Source: Lepas anatifera (lineage: Eukaryota; Arthropoda; Thecostraca; Lepadidae). Taken from it: a stretch of DNA of 64,000 nt. The stretch lies in the NCBI GenBank assembly GCA_034440635.1, contig JAOTON010001351.1, positions 1,205,501-1,269,500 on the forward strand. The letters are read 5' to 3'. The notes under the pieces were generated by a model. The model made no database searches and was not told where the DNA came from. It was given only the letters and a program-made list of their open reading frames with translations. Positions 1-12,500 of this stretch are shown here, piece after piece (within the stretch, counting starts at the first letter, position 1; each line of letters begins with the position of its first letter). Position numbers and translations under genes: made by a program.

Positions 1-2760
1 TGTGCCACCCAGGGGCGCCTTCGCTCCCCAATGGACGCAACCTAGCTATCCAGGGGCATCTTTGCTGTTCCGGGGGTGCCTTTGATATCCAGTGCCCAAG
101 GGGAGCTTTTTCTTATCCAGGTTCACCTTGGTATTGAGGGGCGTATTTTTATTCAAGGTAACCTATACTACCCAGTGGCGCCTACCCTATGCAAGGGCCG
201 CTTAGGCTATCCAGGGGGCGGCAATTTGCTACACATAGGGCGCCCTTATGCTCTCCATGGGCACCTCATTCAGAGGGTGCCTCTGATATTCAGGGGCGCT
301 TTTCCTATCAGCAGGGTACCTGTGCCATCTTGGGGCTATTCTTATCAAGGGACGCTGCTGTTATTCAGGAATAGGTACCTACACCACTGCCGAGGGTCGC
401 CTTTGCTACCCAGAGGCGCCTTTACTTCTTAGGAAGTTTGGCGCCCATGCTTTAAGGAGTGCTTCGGCATCGATTGATTGCTCTATTATTGGGCTTAGGT
501 GCGCGTGAACCTTGAGCTCATGTAGCGCCCATATTGTTTCTAAGGAACGCTTATGCTATCAAAGGGCGCCTTTGCTATCCAGGGCCTCTGTTTTATTCAA
601 GGCAGTCTGTTCTATCCACGGGCATCTGATATTTCGGGGGCGGTGCCTAGGTTATTCAGGAGGCGGCTTTTTTCTCCACAGGGGCGCACTATTGCTTTCC
701 AGGGGCGCCGTTACTGCCCAAGGGTGTCTTTCTATCCAGGGGCGCATATGCTGTCTAGGTGTGTTTTTCAATCACACACATGATTGAAATACATGCCCCT
801 ACGTTATCCTGGGGTGCTTTTTGTCTCCGGTAAGGCGCTATTTTTCTCTTCCGGGCACCAGTTTATCCAATGGCACCTATGCTGTCCAGAGAAACTTTGT
901 TATCTAGGGCTGCCTTCGCTGTTAAGGGGCACCTTTGCTATCCAAAGGGAGCATTTTACTTTCCTGGAGTCCCTATTTCCATCTAAGGGGCGCATATGCT
1001 ATCTTGGGGCGCCTTTGCAAACATGGGGCGCACTTTCCTATCCAGGGGCGCCTTTGCACTTGAGGGGGCGCCTCTGCAATCCAGGAGGAGCCCAAAATAG
1101 ATGGAGAATAAAAATTCGAAATAAGGCGATCGAACACTGAAATAAAGTGCCTAATTATCAGAAAGAGGCGCTCATGTGCTGAACGAGGAGGACTACTGGT
1201 TGGTGAGGGCAGCGTTCTCGGAAGTGAGGCGCACATACTGAAAAGGGCACCTGGTTGCAGCGATGGAGCACTAAGCCTTCAGTTATAGGTTAATGAAATG
1301 TGGTTAAAGGCAGTCCATGCTCAAATTGAGCTCTCGAACCCTGTAACAGAGCGCGCGACTGTCGGACAGGTACGGCAAACCATAGACAGTACGGCAGCTT
1401 AAGATGGAAAGGGGCAGCTATGATATCCTGGGGGCGCCTGTACTCTCAGGTGAGGCGCTTGTTTTCTTTCTCAGGCGCCTAGTTTATCCATGGCCGCCTA
1501 TGCTGTCCAGATCATCTATTTCAAGAAGGGTTAACTTTGCTGTCCAGGGGCGCCTTTGCTATCCAAGGGCGCATATGCTATCTGTAGGGCGCTTTATGCA
1601 AAGGACGCCTAGGCTGTCCAAGGGCGCCGTCCTAACCAAAGGCCGCCTTTCACTTTCCCTGAAGTGCCTATTTCTGTGTGAGGGGTGCATATATTATCTA
1701 GGAGTGCCCTTCATATACGGAGACGCCTTTTTGTCCAGCGGCGCCTTTGCTCTTGAGGGGCGCTGCTCCAATCCAGGGTAGCTGAAGATGGATAAGGGAC
1801 ATCTATGTTATACAGGGGGAGCCTGTACTTTCCAATGGGGCGCTCGTTTTCCTTCTCAGGCAGCTAGTTTATCTAGGGGGCGCCTACGCTATCCAAAGGC
1901 GCCTTTACTACCGAAGGGTGCCTTCCTAGGTGCGCCTTTGCTACCCAGGGGCACCTTTGCTGTCCACAGCACTTGTGTTATACATGGTTGTCTTTGCTGT
2001 CCAGGGGCGCCTTTGCTATCCAAGGGTGCATATGACATCCGTAGGGCGCTTTTTCCAGTGGGCGCCTAGGCTATCAAAGGGCCCCTTTTTCTACCCAAGG
2101 TGAGCATTTTATTTTCCTAAAGCGCCTATTTCTATCTAAGGGGCGCTTATGCTGTCCAGGGCACCTATATTACCAAGATTTGCCTTTGCTGCCCAGGGGC
2201 GCCTTTCGTAGCCAAGGGCGCATATCATATCCGCAGGGCGCTTCATCCAAGGGGCGCCTAGGCTATCCAAAGGCGGCTTTTCAATCGAAGGGGTGCCTTC
2301 CTAGGGGCGCCTTTGCTACCCAGGGGCGCCTTTGCTGTCCACAGCACTTGTGTTATCCAGGGTTGTCTTTGCTGTCCAGGGGCGCCTTTGCTATCCAAGG
2401 GTGCATATGTCATCCGTAGGGCACTTTTTCCAGTGGGCGCCTAGGCTATCAAAGGGCGCCTTTTTCTACCCAAGGTGAGCATTTTATTTTCCTATAGCGC
2501 CTATTTCTATCTAAGGGGCGCTTATGGTGTCCAGGGCACCTATGTTACCAAGATTTGCCTTTGCTGCCCAGGGGCGCCTTTCCTAGCCAAGGGCGCATAT
2601 GATATCTGTAGGGCGCTTCATCCAGGGGGCGCCTAGGCTACCCAGGGGCGCTTAATCCAGGGGCGCCTAGGCTACTCAGGGGTGCATTAGTTCCCCATAG
2701 CGCAATCCTGCTATCTAGTGGCGCCTTTTCTTTGCCGGGGCGCTTTTGTTAGCTTTCTAA
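1..2760. repeat. Degenerate GGCGCC-rich tandem array
   Basis: About 2.7 kb of imperfect tandem units of roughly 20-25 bases, built around GGGGCGCCTTTGCTATCC and its variants. A higher-order period of about 375 bases shows near 2060-2650: the block containing TGAGCATTTTATTTTCCTA begins at 2101 and again at 2476. Open frames across the array follow from its composition and look like no known protein. The left edge lies outside the window, so the full length is unknown. Unit boundaries are fuzzy, suggesting an old or fast-diverging satellite. Confidence 0.85.
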
Positions 2761-2942
2761 ATTTCATCTTCAACATTTTACTGGGACGCAAAAGACCAGT
2801 AAAGGCGTCTAGTGTTTGGGCAGGGGCGCTCTACCATGGTTTTAAGGACTATGTGTTAATTCAAGTGCAATAAGTGGTATCTACCCAGGGTACTTAACTA
2901 CGTATCTACCACCTTGGCGCACGAAATGGGTACAGGCGCGCC

Positions 2943-2977
2943 GCTCATATCGGGCGCCTTCGGCGCCCGATATGAGC
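2943..2977. repeat. Perfect short hairpin (16-bp arms)
   Basis: The left arm GCTCATATCGGGCGCC (2943-2958) and the right arm GGCGCCCGATATGAGC (2962-2977) are perfect reverse complements with a 3-base loop. A GC palindrome, GGGGGCCCGGGCCCCC, follows near 3007-3023. The hairpin lies between the tandem array and a hAT-like terminus, so it is probably subterminal transposon structure. Confidence 0.75.
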
Positions 2978-3028
2978 TAAGCTATGCTGAGGCGCTTCGG
3001 AGCTAAGGGGGGCCCGGGCCCCCTGTGC

Positions 3029-3045
3029 CCCCTTGGATCCGTCAC
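3029..3045. other. hAT-like terminal motif, single end
   Basis: TTGGATCCGTCACTG reads as the right end of an element whose inverse would start CAGTGACGGATCC. It closely resembles the terminus of the better-defined hAT-like element at 51359. No matching left end was found upstream, so the element may begin before the window. Similar half-termini occur near 5318, 6345, 6532, 6820, 6968, 13485 and 13530. Confidence 0.4.
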
Positions 3046-3221
3046 TGCTCCGAGCAACGCGAGATGACGTTTCCGCGCGAGCTCAAAATTCAGCTGAAGC
3101 CATTCCGGCGGAATCCTCCACTCAGGAGGTGCTAGTTGCGGGCGATTAGAACTTCACTTTTCATCGGCTGAGTCAAGCCCAGTTAGAGCGTAGGAAAAGA
3201 TGGTCATTATGCGCCCCTTAA

Positions 3222-4015
3222 AGGGAGATACGCGAAAAACATTTTATTGGCTATATCAAAAGGTTACAAAAAGTTGTTTCAGAAGTCCTATTCTCATTTT
3301 TGCGAATTCGGCCTGCAAATGCCTTAAAATTGCTCACAAAGTCAACATTTCTAGACGACTTTACCGGTACACCTCATATCGATGTTTATGACGTCCACAT
3401 GGCTAAGGCTATCAATTTCTCTAAGAATTAGGTCATATCTATCCTAAACAGTGATGTAAAACTTTGGGCTACTCCAGAAAAAATTACTTTAGAAAAACAA
3501 CATTCCAAAACTCTTTTGAAACAGAAATATAGGGCTTAAAAGAAATCACAATTTAACCAATCAGAAGCCTAGGAATTCTCAAACCGGGGTCACGTGACCT
3601 ATCTGACGCAAAAGTTTTGTCATCCTGGGGCGGAAGCAGAAAATGGCTCAAGACCCGAGGTACGAAACCGCTGAAGACTTGAGTAATTATGTTTTTTTTC
3701 GTTTTTAGGGCAAACTTATTCATTTTGGAGTTTTTGAAAGCTTTATAAAATTAATTCAAATACAAATACAGGAGAGCAAACATTTGTATTATTAAAAAAC
3801 ATAATTTTTCAACTTTAAATAGTTTTCGAAAAGTAAGTGATGGGTATGGGCATGGGCAAGTGATGGGCATTTTATCGAAACTGTTAACCTACTTCGATAA
3901 TAAGTGAGTGGCCTCCCAAAATTTTGCCGAAGTTACAAAAATAATTGATAGTTTCGTTATCAGGATTTTTCAAATAGCAAGAAAGCACAATAATAATTTT
4001 TTCGCGTATCTCCCT
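3222..4015. mobile_element. MITE with TTAA target sites, copy 1
   Basis: A 794-bp non-coding element flanked by TTAA on both sides (3218-3221 and 4016-4019). The terminal inverted repeats are AGGGAGATACGCGAAAAA and its complement. A second copy of nearly the same length and sequence lies at 51478-52272. TTAA target duplication is typical of piggyBac and Kolobok superfamilies. The termini lack the CCC start of canonical piggyBac, so Kolobok is as likely. There is no transposase frame, so it is non-autonomous. Confidence 0.85.
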
Positions 4016-4590
4016 TTAAAGGGAGTGTCCCACTTTTATAACGTGTTTTGAACTGAGATAGCAGTTTTGTAGAGCGTGTGCAGGAATCATTTTTGGCATA
4101 TTTAGTTTTACTCAAAGCTCTCTATATAAAATTTCCGCACATACAACAGCTTTCCGTCCATACACAAATTCACACACACAAACAGAAAATCAATCTATCC
4201 CACCGTCTCAAATTTATTTCAAAATAAGACACTGATAGATGTGAGAATAACGGTACATGAACGTTGTTTGTAAATTGTCTCTTTCACGCCAAGTTGTACG
4301 CCAAAAAGTCTCTATCTCTTCAACACACCGCCAGCTCCATAGACCGATGACCGAGGCCAATTGGGCCTCGGTCATCGAAAGTGTTGGCACCTGGCGGATT
4401 TTTTTGGAAATGCCAGTAGAGGGACTGACGTCTGGCGCGGCTGCTTCATATCCGGCGCATGTGTAAACAAACCCCTTGGTTCCTACACGGTTCCTATGGT
4501 AACGGATTTTCAGTCGTGGTAAACTCGTGAAAGAGCGTGGTTATACGTGACGTTGGGTGGACGTGAATATTAAAGACTGGCGTTATTTCC
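4016..4590. other. Non-coding stretch with a palindrome
   Basis: No supported gene. Its one clear structure is a perfect inverted repeat at 4345-4377: 14-bp arms CGATGACCGAGGCC and GGCCTCGGTCATCG around a 5-base loop. The stretch leads directly into the THAP-like frame. Confidence 0.5.
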
Positions 4591-4623
4591 TTGTTTGTTA
4601 TAATCTTGGAAAGTTCAAAGAAA

Positions 4624-4839
4624 ATGGAGAAGAGACGGATAACCATTAGATCCAATCAGAAATGCTGCGTTCCTCAGTGTGTATCCTTCCGAAGAAAGTG
4701 TCGAAGTCTCAGCTTTTACAAGTTTCCTCAGGATAAGGTGCTGTCCAAGCAGGGGAAGTTGAAACTGAGAATTGGGAAGAAGATAGGCTCAAATGCTGCT
4801 GTCTGTTGCAGATATTTTCAGCCATCTGACTTCCATTGA
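4624..4839 (+). pseudogene. THAP zinc-finger fragment, degenerate
   Basis: A 71-residue frame from ATG 4624 to TGA 4837-4839 has the layout of a THAP DNA-binding domain. It shows a C-x3-C pair (CVPQC, residues 15-19), the SFYKFP segment that matches the family's F-x-x-FP box, and VCCRYFQPSDF near the end, matching the usual VCSxHF..DF. Two family hallmarks are missing: the zinc-binding His of C-x2-H is Tyr here, and the central Trp is not visible. The frame stops at the domain end, although a good donor (CTG/GTAAGC) follows at about 4851. THAP domains occur in host factors and in P-element and Kolobok transposases. Most likely this is a transposon remnant; a first exon of a host gene is possible. 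Confidence 0.5.
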
Positions 4840-5522
4840 CATCCACCTGGTAAGCGGCTGTGAGGCCAGTGTACAAAGTATGGCATTTTCGACGAGATCT
4901 CGTCGGCGCGAGTTCCCCTGGAGACAGGACCGAGTGGTGCGAATTTTATCAACCTGGTGCGAATTTGCAAGGTTAGTGACACTTAAAATAAACGAATAAT
5001 GGCTGAATGGCTATTAAGACACAGGAGGGGCCTTATAAAAAGCCCTTAATTAACTGACTAATGATTGAGATAGCATTGCATTGCAGGGGTAGGAATGGGT
5101 GCATTTTTTTCCCTGGTATGTGGCATATTGGTGCGAATTTTTGGAGGATGGTGTTGCGAGAATTTTAGATGGCTGGTGCAACTCGTCTGGCCTGCTGCCA
5201 TACTTTGCAGACTGGCTGTGGGGCGATCTCCAGTTCCGCTTATGCCTCCTTCCACTCCCTTGAGCCTGCTTCTAGCAGGAGTAGGCCTTACCCTTGGGCC
5301 GTCATCAAAGGTGGATCCAGGATTGCCGATCGGGGGCACCTTCCCGTGGGGGGGGCGATGCGCCATTCTTGACTGAGAAACCCTATCGGATGGGAGCAAA
5401 ACCCTATCGGTGGGAGCCGACTTTCGCATCCTGGGGTGGAGGGGGGGTGGGAAGCGAAATTTCAGGGGGCGTGGCCATTTCAGGGGGCGCCGAGGGTCAA
5501 TGGCGGGGGCACATACCCCGCA
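4840..5522. other. Non-coding stretch with transposon scraps
   Basis: No supported gene. It includes a G-rich stretch at 5310-5520 with GTGGATCCAGG near 5318 and repeated CAGGGGGCG motifs, probably the end of a hAT-like element next to the LINE 5' end. Confidence 0.4.
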
Positions 5523-6197
5523 GGGGACCAATTTTCATCTGCCGGACTTGTTGCACCTGCTGACTGGTCCGGCACATGAATAATTGGGTACGGGATGTGA
5601 CGACACCCGCGACCCCAGTTGGCAGGATGGGTTTCGCCCCTCGCTTTCGGGCGAGAGGCCAAATCGAAACTGCCATCCTCATCCCTTCTTGGCCCTCCTA
5701 ACTTCAAATCCCACCCACTCCTTGTTCCTTTTCCTCTTTCCTTATTTCCTTGTGTATCCATGCCTTTCCACCCGTATCCTTTCTGTCCACTCCTAAATAC
5801 CGCTCCTATCCACTGTCCGCGATGTCTAGCCCGGCGTGTCTCCGTGTGTGGCGGGGATGTGTGCACTCTTGCTCGTCTTGAGTGTGGACATCTCGGTCGC
5901 GTGTGGCGCGCGGCTGGGCTGGACAGCGCAGACCGAGCCGCTTCCTTTTCCAACTCATAACTTCCCAGTTATCCACCTTTTCCCAGTATCATGGGCGTCC
6001 TTGCACGTGCCTATGATTCCTGGATGGTCTGGGTGTATGTGGGCCTCCGGCTCGTGTGGCTGGCGATTGGATCCCTCTAATCGCCGGCCCTGCGGGCCGG
6101 GGGCTCGCCTCTCTCGGACCAGCCGGGAATCAGTTGTGACGAGCAGGTGGTAGTCGCCTGCTCCGATGAGGCCGTGTGGGGGCGCCTGTCTTTTTAA

Positions 6198-7443
6198 CCC
6201 TATTTCCGGCAGGGGGGCTAATATTGCCCCCTAAGGTTTTTCAAGAATATCTCCGAAACGGCTTGCGATAGAACTTTGAAACTTCCTGACTTTTCCTAAA
6301 ACTAGTACAGGCAGGTTTTCTGAAATTGTCAATATTATATATTTACCAGGGGCGGAGCTATGGCTGGGTTTTTGGGGAGGTTCTATCCACAAACCAAGTA
6401 TTATCGTATGCGATGGGTTCTTTGTAAAAGGAAGCCGTCTCTGCTGATCCTGATACCAGTTATATGGTTTTATTATATCATTTTTTATGTGAGATGATAG
6501 TGCATTCACAATTGTCACTATTTGTATTCATCAGGGGCGGTTACAGCAGTTCAAAATGGGGGGAATGTTATCAAGAAGGACTAAACGTTAGTAAGTGAGA
6601 AGACTGCTTACAGCCGTGCCAGGGCGAATACAATTGGGTATATGAAAATTCAAAATAGTTATAACCAAATTCTAGATTACCAGAGGCGTGTCCAGTCACT
6701 ACACATTTTCAAAATGCATATTCCCAGCCAGTATCACCGCCGCGACTCAATATCGTTGTATATTAAAAAGGTGTTTCCAATCACCCCCACCCGCCCCCCC
6801 CCCACGACGAGAGTCCTTGATCCGCCTATGTCACCCCCTTTCCCAGAGCTGCCATGGGAGGGTAAAAATTATCAGAAATAAATTTCAACTAGTCGAGGGA
6901 CTAATATACTCATGCATACCACTCGCATATTGTTGGGATGTATTTTACCCCACTGTTTTACCTTACTGCATCCGCCCCTGATGAGTTTTTCACTTTTTTT
7001 TCATTTATTTATGTGTCAAAGATGCCAAGCAGTATATCACGGCTTCTAATCCGCGTAACAAAAACTTTTTAGGTTGTATATATTTCCCCTCATAGTCCTG
7101 GTCCTGGAACTGCCATTGAATTTCGAATTTTTGCGTAACTCGAGTATATGACAATTTTGGGTCAATTATTTGTAAATCTGAACTAGTTTTGTGAAAATCG
7201 TACAACAGAGACAAGGGTTATGGAAAATCTAAAAAATACACAAAAATTGTACATTTTGCACGACTTTCTCCTTAAAAATAAAAATTTTGAAATTTTCTTT
7301 TTTCAAAATAAAGTTTAGCGTCAGGGGAATCTATAGCACTTTGAATTTTCAAAATCGGCCGGTTAGATTACGAGATCTTAGGGGGGCCGATATTGCCCCC
7401 CTGCCGGAAATAGGGGGTAGCCGGGAGCCTGACGGAAATAGGG
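6198..7443. mobile_element. piggyBac-like element nested in LINE 5' UTR
   Basis: A 1246-bp insertion flanked by TTAA at 6194-6197 and 7444-7447. The ends are CCCTATTTCCGGCAGG and the complement of CCCTATTTCCGTCAGG, matching the CCC..GGG/TTAA signature of piggyBac elements. The right side carries a second subterminal copy of the left end (about 7381-7417). The unoccupied site is visible in the second LINE copy at about 29563-29573, where CTTTTTAAGGTGAGC is continuous. It has no transposase frame. Internal CAGGGGCGG and CCGCCCCTG motifs (6345, 6532, 6970) suggest still older hAT-like ends inside. Confidence 0.9.
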
Positions 7444-7889
7444 TTAAGGTGAGCTGCGCACCGACCCGTACCCCGGGATGAAGGAGTCCTGGTAGCTGAG
7501 CTGAGGTAGGCGCTGTGTTCGTTCGTGTGCCTCTAGCAACACTCTACTTTGGTCTGGATTTCCGCAAGGGCGGGGAACTCTTGAAGGCATCGACAAGAGT
7601 AGCAGCATTGTAAAAGTCTGTCGACCTTTGGTGGGGCTCGGCTGTCCCTCCCTCCCTTGGTGAGGTCCCGATTTCACCCGGGGAGGGAGGGGTGTCCGTG
7701 CCCCGCCCGGGGTCGTCTAGGCTAGGTGCAAGGGGGGACCGTCGTCGAGGCAGGGGGGTTTGGTGAGTCTCTCTCCCCCTCTGTAACGGCGGCGTCTCCC
7801 CCGTATAGCCAGCCCGTGCGTCGTCTCGCCTTGTAGCACCCTCGTTGGAAGGGGGGCGCACGTGGCTGGTCGAACCTTATGATCTTTCC

Positions 7890-9525
7890 ATGGATTCCTC
7901 AAACTCCACAAACCCCCCTCACCACCTCCAGCAGGAGGTAGCCACCTCTCAAAACCCTTCCCAATCGAAGCCATCGCGCCCCCGCGTCCTCCTCATAAGA
8001 GGAGTGAGCTGCTCCCTGTCTCGCCTGTCCCCTTTCCAAAGAAAGGAGGCGTGTGACCGCCTAGGTAAAGTCAGCCGCTGTGACCGCTTGCGAGATGGAA
8101 CTCTTGAGGTCGAGTTCCTTGACCACCGTGATGCAGAACGCGCACTGAGCACATCCACCCTTACTTTCACGAAACACGATCAAGGTACAAAGAAAAATGT
8201 CACTGTAAATGTTTGCATCGAAGCGCACAAAACAAAGAACTTTGTCAAAGGAGTGATCAACTGCTTCGACTTGGCCGGAGTTTGTGATGAGGAGATTGTA
8301 GAGGGACTGAGTTGTTTTGGTGTTGTGACAGCGAAAAGGATCAGGATTAAGAAGGCAGGAGAAATGCAAGACACAAACTCAATAATACTTACCTTTGATG
8401 GAGTCGATCTGCCTGAGTCGGTGACGGTAGGATATGTTAAGGAGAGAGTCAGAGCGTACGTTCCCAATCCAATGCGATGTTTTACGTGCCACCGGTACGG
8501 ACACACTACTTCATCCTGCAGAGGTACCCGAACCTGCGGACGTTGTGGTTCCAAGGAGCACGAGTCGACATCCTGTGACGCTGAAACCCCATTCTGTACC
8601 AACTGTGGCCAAGGCCAAGTCGCACACGCTGCATATGATCGCAACTGCCCCACTCTTAAAAAAGAAAAAGAAATAATTAACATCAAAGTGAAGGGGCGTA
8701 TGAGCTTCCGGGAGGCTCGGGACGCCTACGAGGCCACCCACCCCCGGAAATCATACGCTCAAGCTGTCGGTACCGGGGCCTTGGCCCCTCCCAGGATGAC
8801 CCCGGAGGAGGTCATCCGATCCTTGTCAGTGTCGGACTTTGTTCGCCTGGCAGGGAGGATGGGGCTGGTGTTTGCACGCCAGCCCGCCTCTCCGTCTCCC
8901 GAGCCGGAGGCGGCGCCTCCTCCACAACCTCCCTCCTTACGAGGAGGGGGGCGGGAGCGGAGCGACGCTCCTGACTCCATCCCCCGTCCTCGGCTCCTGC
9001 CGGGGTGTGGGGCGGGGCCATGGCCCCACCCCTGAGCACCAGCAGGCGGCGCCTGTTGGTCACTCGTCCAGCCACTAGCCCTCGGCCGACTTAGAGAGCT
9101 GGACAGTTGTGGGACGGGGAGGCAAGCATTCCCCCACAGGGAGGCGCCGCCCGCCGTCCCCCATTGAACCACCCGCTGGGGGCGCTGTTCCAGCGCCTCC
9201 GGTTGCATCTGCGCCATCGTCTACAGCAGAGACCGGGCCAACGCCATCGCATCTCCCCTCCCAAACTCCGTTCTCCACAGTGGCTGCTGTGCGGAGGAAT
9301 TTTGAGAGCTCTTCACGGGGTAGGTCCCCAGTGAAGCGCCCGGCTGAGAGCCCTCCCGGCCATCCTCAAACTTCGCGTGCCCGAGGAACTTCATTGGAGA
9401 GTGGACGGGGCCGTGGTCCGGTTCGGAACCGGCTCGGTGGCCCGGGGGCAGGACCAGCTAAGGGTCCACCCGGGGGCTCTGGCCCCCGTGGAAAGGTTAG
9501 ACAGACCCGTCGTCGCCCGCAGTAA
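7890..9525 (+). pseudogene. LINE ORF1 (gag-like), frameshifted
   Basis: The nucleic-acid-binding protein of the LINE. From ATG 7890 the frame stays open to a stop at 9033-9035 (381 residues). The N-terminal third is RRM-like (RVLLIRG, then LEVEFLDHRDAERAL). Three zinc knuckles follow at about residues 195-250: CFTCHRYGHTTSSC, CGRCGSKEHESTSC and CTNCGQGQVAH....C. Downstream, a different frame open from 9079 to 9525 (DLESWTVVGRGG, then an Arg/Pro/Gly-rich tail) looks like the original C-terminus, implying one or two frameshifts between about 8990 and 9080. The original length would have been near 545 residues. The protein would coat LINE RNA in the ribonucleoprotein particle. Confidence 0.75.
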
Positions 9526-9551
9526 ATCTTGGCCCGTTCTCTTTTAAATAA

Positions 9552-12500
9552 ATGACACAATTTCTACAATGGAACTGCCGAGGCCTTCGTTCAAACGTCT
9601 CGGACCTGCAGAGCCTCTTATCTGCTTACAATCCATCTGTTGTTTGCCTCCAGGAGACTAAGCTGCGTCCAGGTGGTAAGTTTTCAGTTCGACAGTACAA
9701 TATATTCCGAAAAGACGTATTTAGCACCACAATAGCATACGGTGGAGTGATGTTAGCTGTCCACACATCCATACCATGTCATCAAATCACTTTAAGAAGT
9801 ACCTTGCAGGCTGTGGCAGCCCGGGCCGACTTGGGTTTTATGAAGCTGACAGTTTGTTCCATTTGCTTACCACCGGGAGGTAACACTGACATAAATAATC
9901 TGAACAGCCTTGTTGATCAGCTCCCAACCCCTTATATGTTATTGGGCGACTTCAACGCCCAAAACGCCGCGTGGGGAGTGGCTGGGGGCCGTACGTGTGC
10001 TCGAGGTCGAACACTTGAACGCTTTCTCCACCTAAACTCACTATGTCTTTTGAATACCGGTCGCCCCACCCACGTATCTCTTCCATCTGGAAATCACTCT
10101 GCTATAGACCTTTCAATTTGTACACCGTCTCTCTTAGCCCAGCTCCGGTGGAAATCTCTAGATGACCCACACGGTAGCGACCACTTCCCTATTATCATCT
10201 CACAAACCCGGACATCCGTCTGCAGAACAAATCTTCCACGATGGAACACACGGCGGGCAGATTGGACTGGCTTTGAGAGTGCGTGTGGTTTGGTGAACCT
10301 CTCCTCTGCGACTTCGGCTACTCAGAGCGTAAGAGACTTTAACAACATGATTTTGGAGGCCGCAGCGACTTTTATACCCATGACGTCTGGCAAACTCAGG
10401 CGAACGCCTGTTCCCTGGTGGAGCCACGAGTGCAAGCAGGCCATTTTAAGTAGAAAGCGGGCTTTTAGAGTTCTTAGGAGGAGTACGACAACCACGACCC
10501 TTATAGCCTTCAAGCGTGCCCGAGCACTCGCTCGCCGCATTGTGTTAAATGCCAAGCGGAGGTGGTGGTTGGAGTATGTGTGTACCGTGAATAGATTTAC
10601 ACCAACTACACAGGTTTGGACCAGAGTAAAACAACTTCAGGGTAGGTCACAATCCACATCCACACCCGTATTAGATGATAACGGCATCAAAATAACTGAC
10701 ACAAAAGAAGTATCGAACCGTATGGCGGCAGCCTTCAGCATGAGATGTAGCTCTCATGTCCAGGACGATAGCTTCAGGCGCTTACGCGGACGAGCAGAGC
10801 AAACAAATGTTAACTTCGGACATAACCATTCTGCCTCATACAATGTTCCATTTACAATGCGTGAACTGAAAGGAGCACTTCGTTCTGTTAGGCCAGTTTC
10901 ACCTGGGCCTGACACTATTCGAAATGAAATGCTTTCCCATCTTCCTGACAGCTCATTAGCATCTCTACTCCACATCTTCAACCACATCTGGGTAAAACAT
11001 GACTTCCCCGAGCAATGGCGAGACGCGGTTGTTGTCCCCATACTGAAGCCTGGTAAGGAAGGTAGCTCACCTGGGGACTACCGCCCAATTTCACTGACCT
11101 CTTGCGTCTGCAAGCTGCTGGAGAAGATGGTTAACCTCCGCCTCATGTCTTTTTTGGAGACCAATAATCTACTGTCGAACATTCAATGCGGATTCCGGAG
11201 GGGTCGAAGCACCATTGACCACCTCTTAGCTTTAGACTTGTCTATCCGGAAAGGCTTCAGCAGAAAGCAGCACACAATTGCCGTCTTTTTTGACATTGAG
11301 CGAGCATTCGATCTCACCTGGAGGCACGGTATCCTGCAGAAGGTCTTCGATCTAGGTGTGCGAGGTCACTTGGGATGGTTTCTGTCCAATTTTCTTAAGA
11401 ACAGACGTTTTCGATACCGCGTTGGCACATCAGAATCTGATGAATACACACAAGAAAATGGAACACCGCAGGGCAGCGTCCTCTCTGTTGCGCTGTTTGC
11501 AATTGCAATCAACGATATAGCAAATGGTATCCCTCCGAATATAAACACAGCCCTCTTTGTCGATGATTTTACTATTTGGGTCACGACATCATCCACACTA
11601 TCGGCCGTGAGGCAGTTGCAGATTGCTCTGGATAAGTTGGAACGATGGAGCGGACAGAATTGTTTGAAGTTCTCAATGCAAAAAACAAAATGCATACATT
11701 TTTGTCGTAAACGAAATGATTGCACTGATCCTGTCCTAACAATGTATAAACAAGCCATAGATGTAGTAGAACAAACCCGCTTTCTCGGTGTAATCATTGA
11801 TAGGAAATTAACATACGTGCCACATTTCAAGGATCTAAGGGATAGATGTTTCAAAGCCCTAAATATCTTTAAAGTTTTGACCAAGCTCAAGTATGGCGCG
11901 GACCAGAAAACCCTCCTTATGTTATATAGATCTTTGGTCCGATCTAAAATAGAATATGGTTCCATAGCATATGATGCCGCCACCGAAAGCTCTAAACGCA
12001 TGCTAGACACAGTTCATTATCACGCCATCAGGATAATAATCGGTGCTTTTCGCACATCTCCCACCTCCAGTATGCTCGTGGAGGCAAGTGAGATGCCGTT
12101 GGACCTAAGGCGCAGAATGCATGGCATGCAGTATGCCCTAAAACTTTTTCAGTTCCCAAATCACCCAACCTTCCGAAAGCTGTTCTCACATGAACAACGG
12201 CGTCAAATTGAACACTCTCCTCAGTATGCCCGGCACGCAGATTACAGGATAGCTAGCTGGCTTGATGACGCCCAAGTTAACTTGGAACAGGTGGAACTTT
12301 TTCAGGCCCCGTCCATCGAACCTTGGATGGTAGCTGAGCCAACGGTAGACACAAGCCTGGTCTCAAAAACCAGATATTTGACTCCGGTAGCCTCACAACA
12401 GGTTTTTCTAGAGCACTGTCAGACTTCCTATCCAAACCACAGGCTCTTTTATACGGATGGATCGAAGGGTCAGGATGGTGTCGGATGTGCCTTTGTAAGT

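Noticed and set aside
5058..6153. Several overlapping frames before the LINE ORFs
   Set aside because: They fall in the LINE 5' UTR, and the second copy at 28.9 kb does not conserve their frames.
7444..7860. Minus-strand frames antisense to the LINE 5' UTR
   Set aside because: They are not conserved in frame in the second copy and have no recognisable domain.
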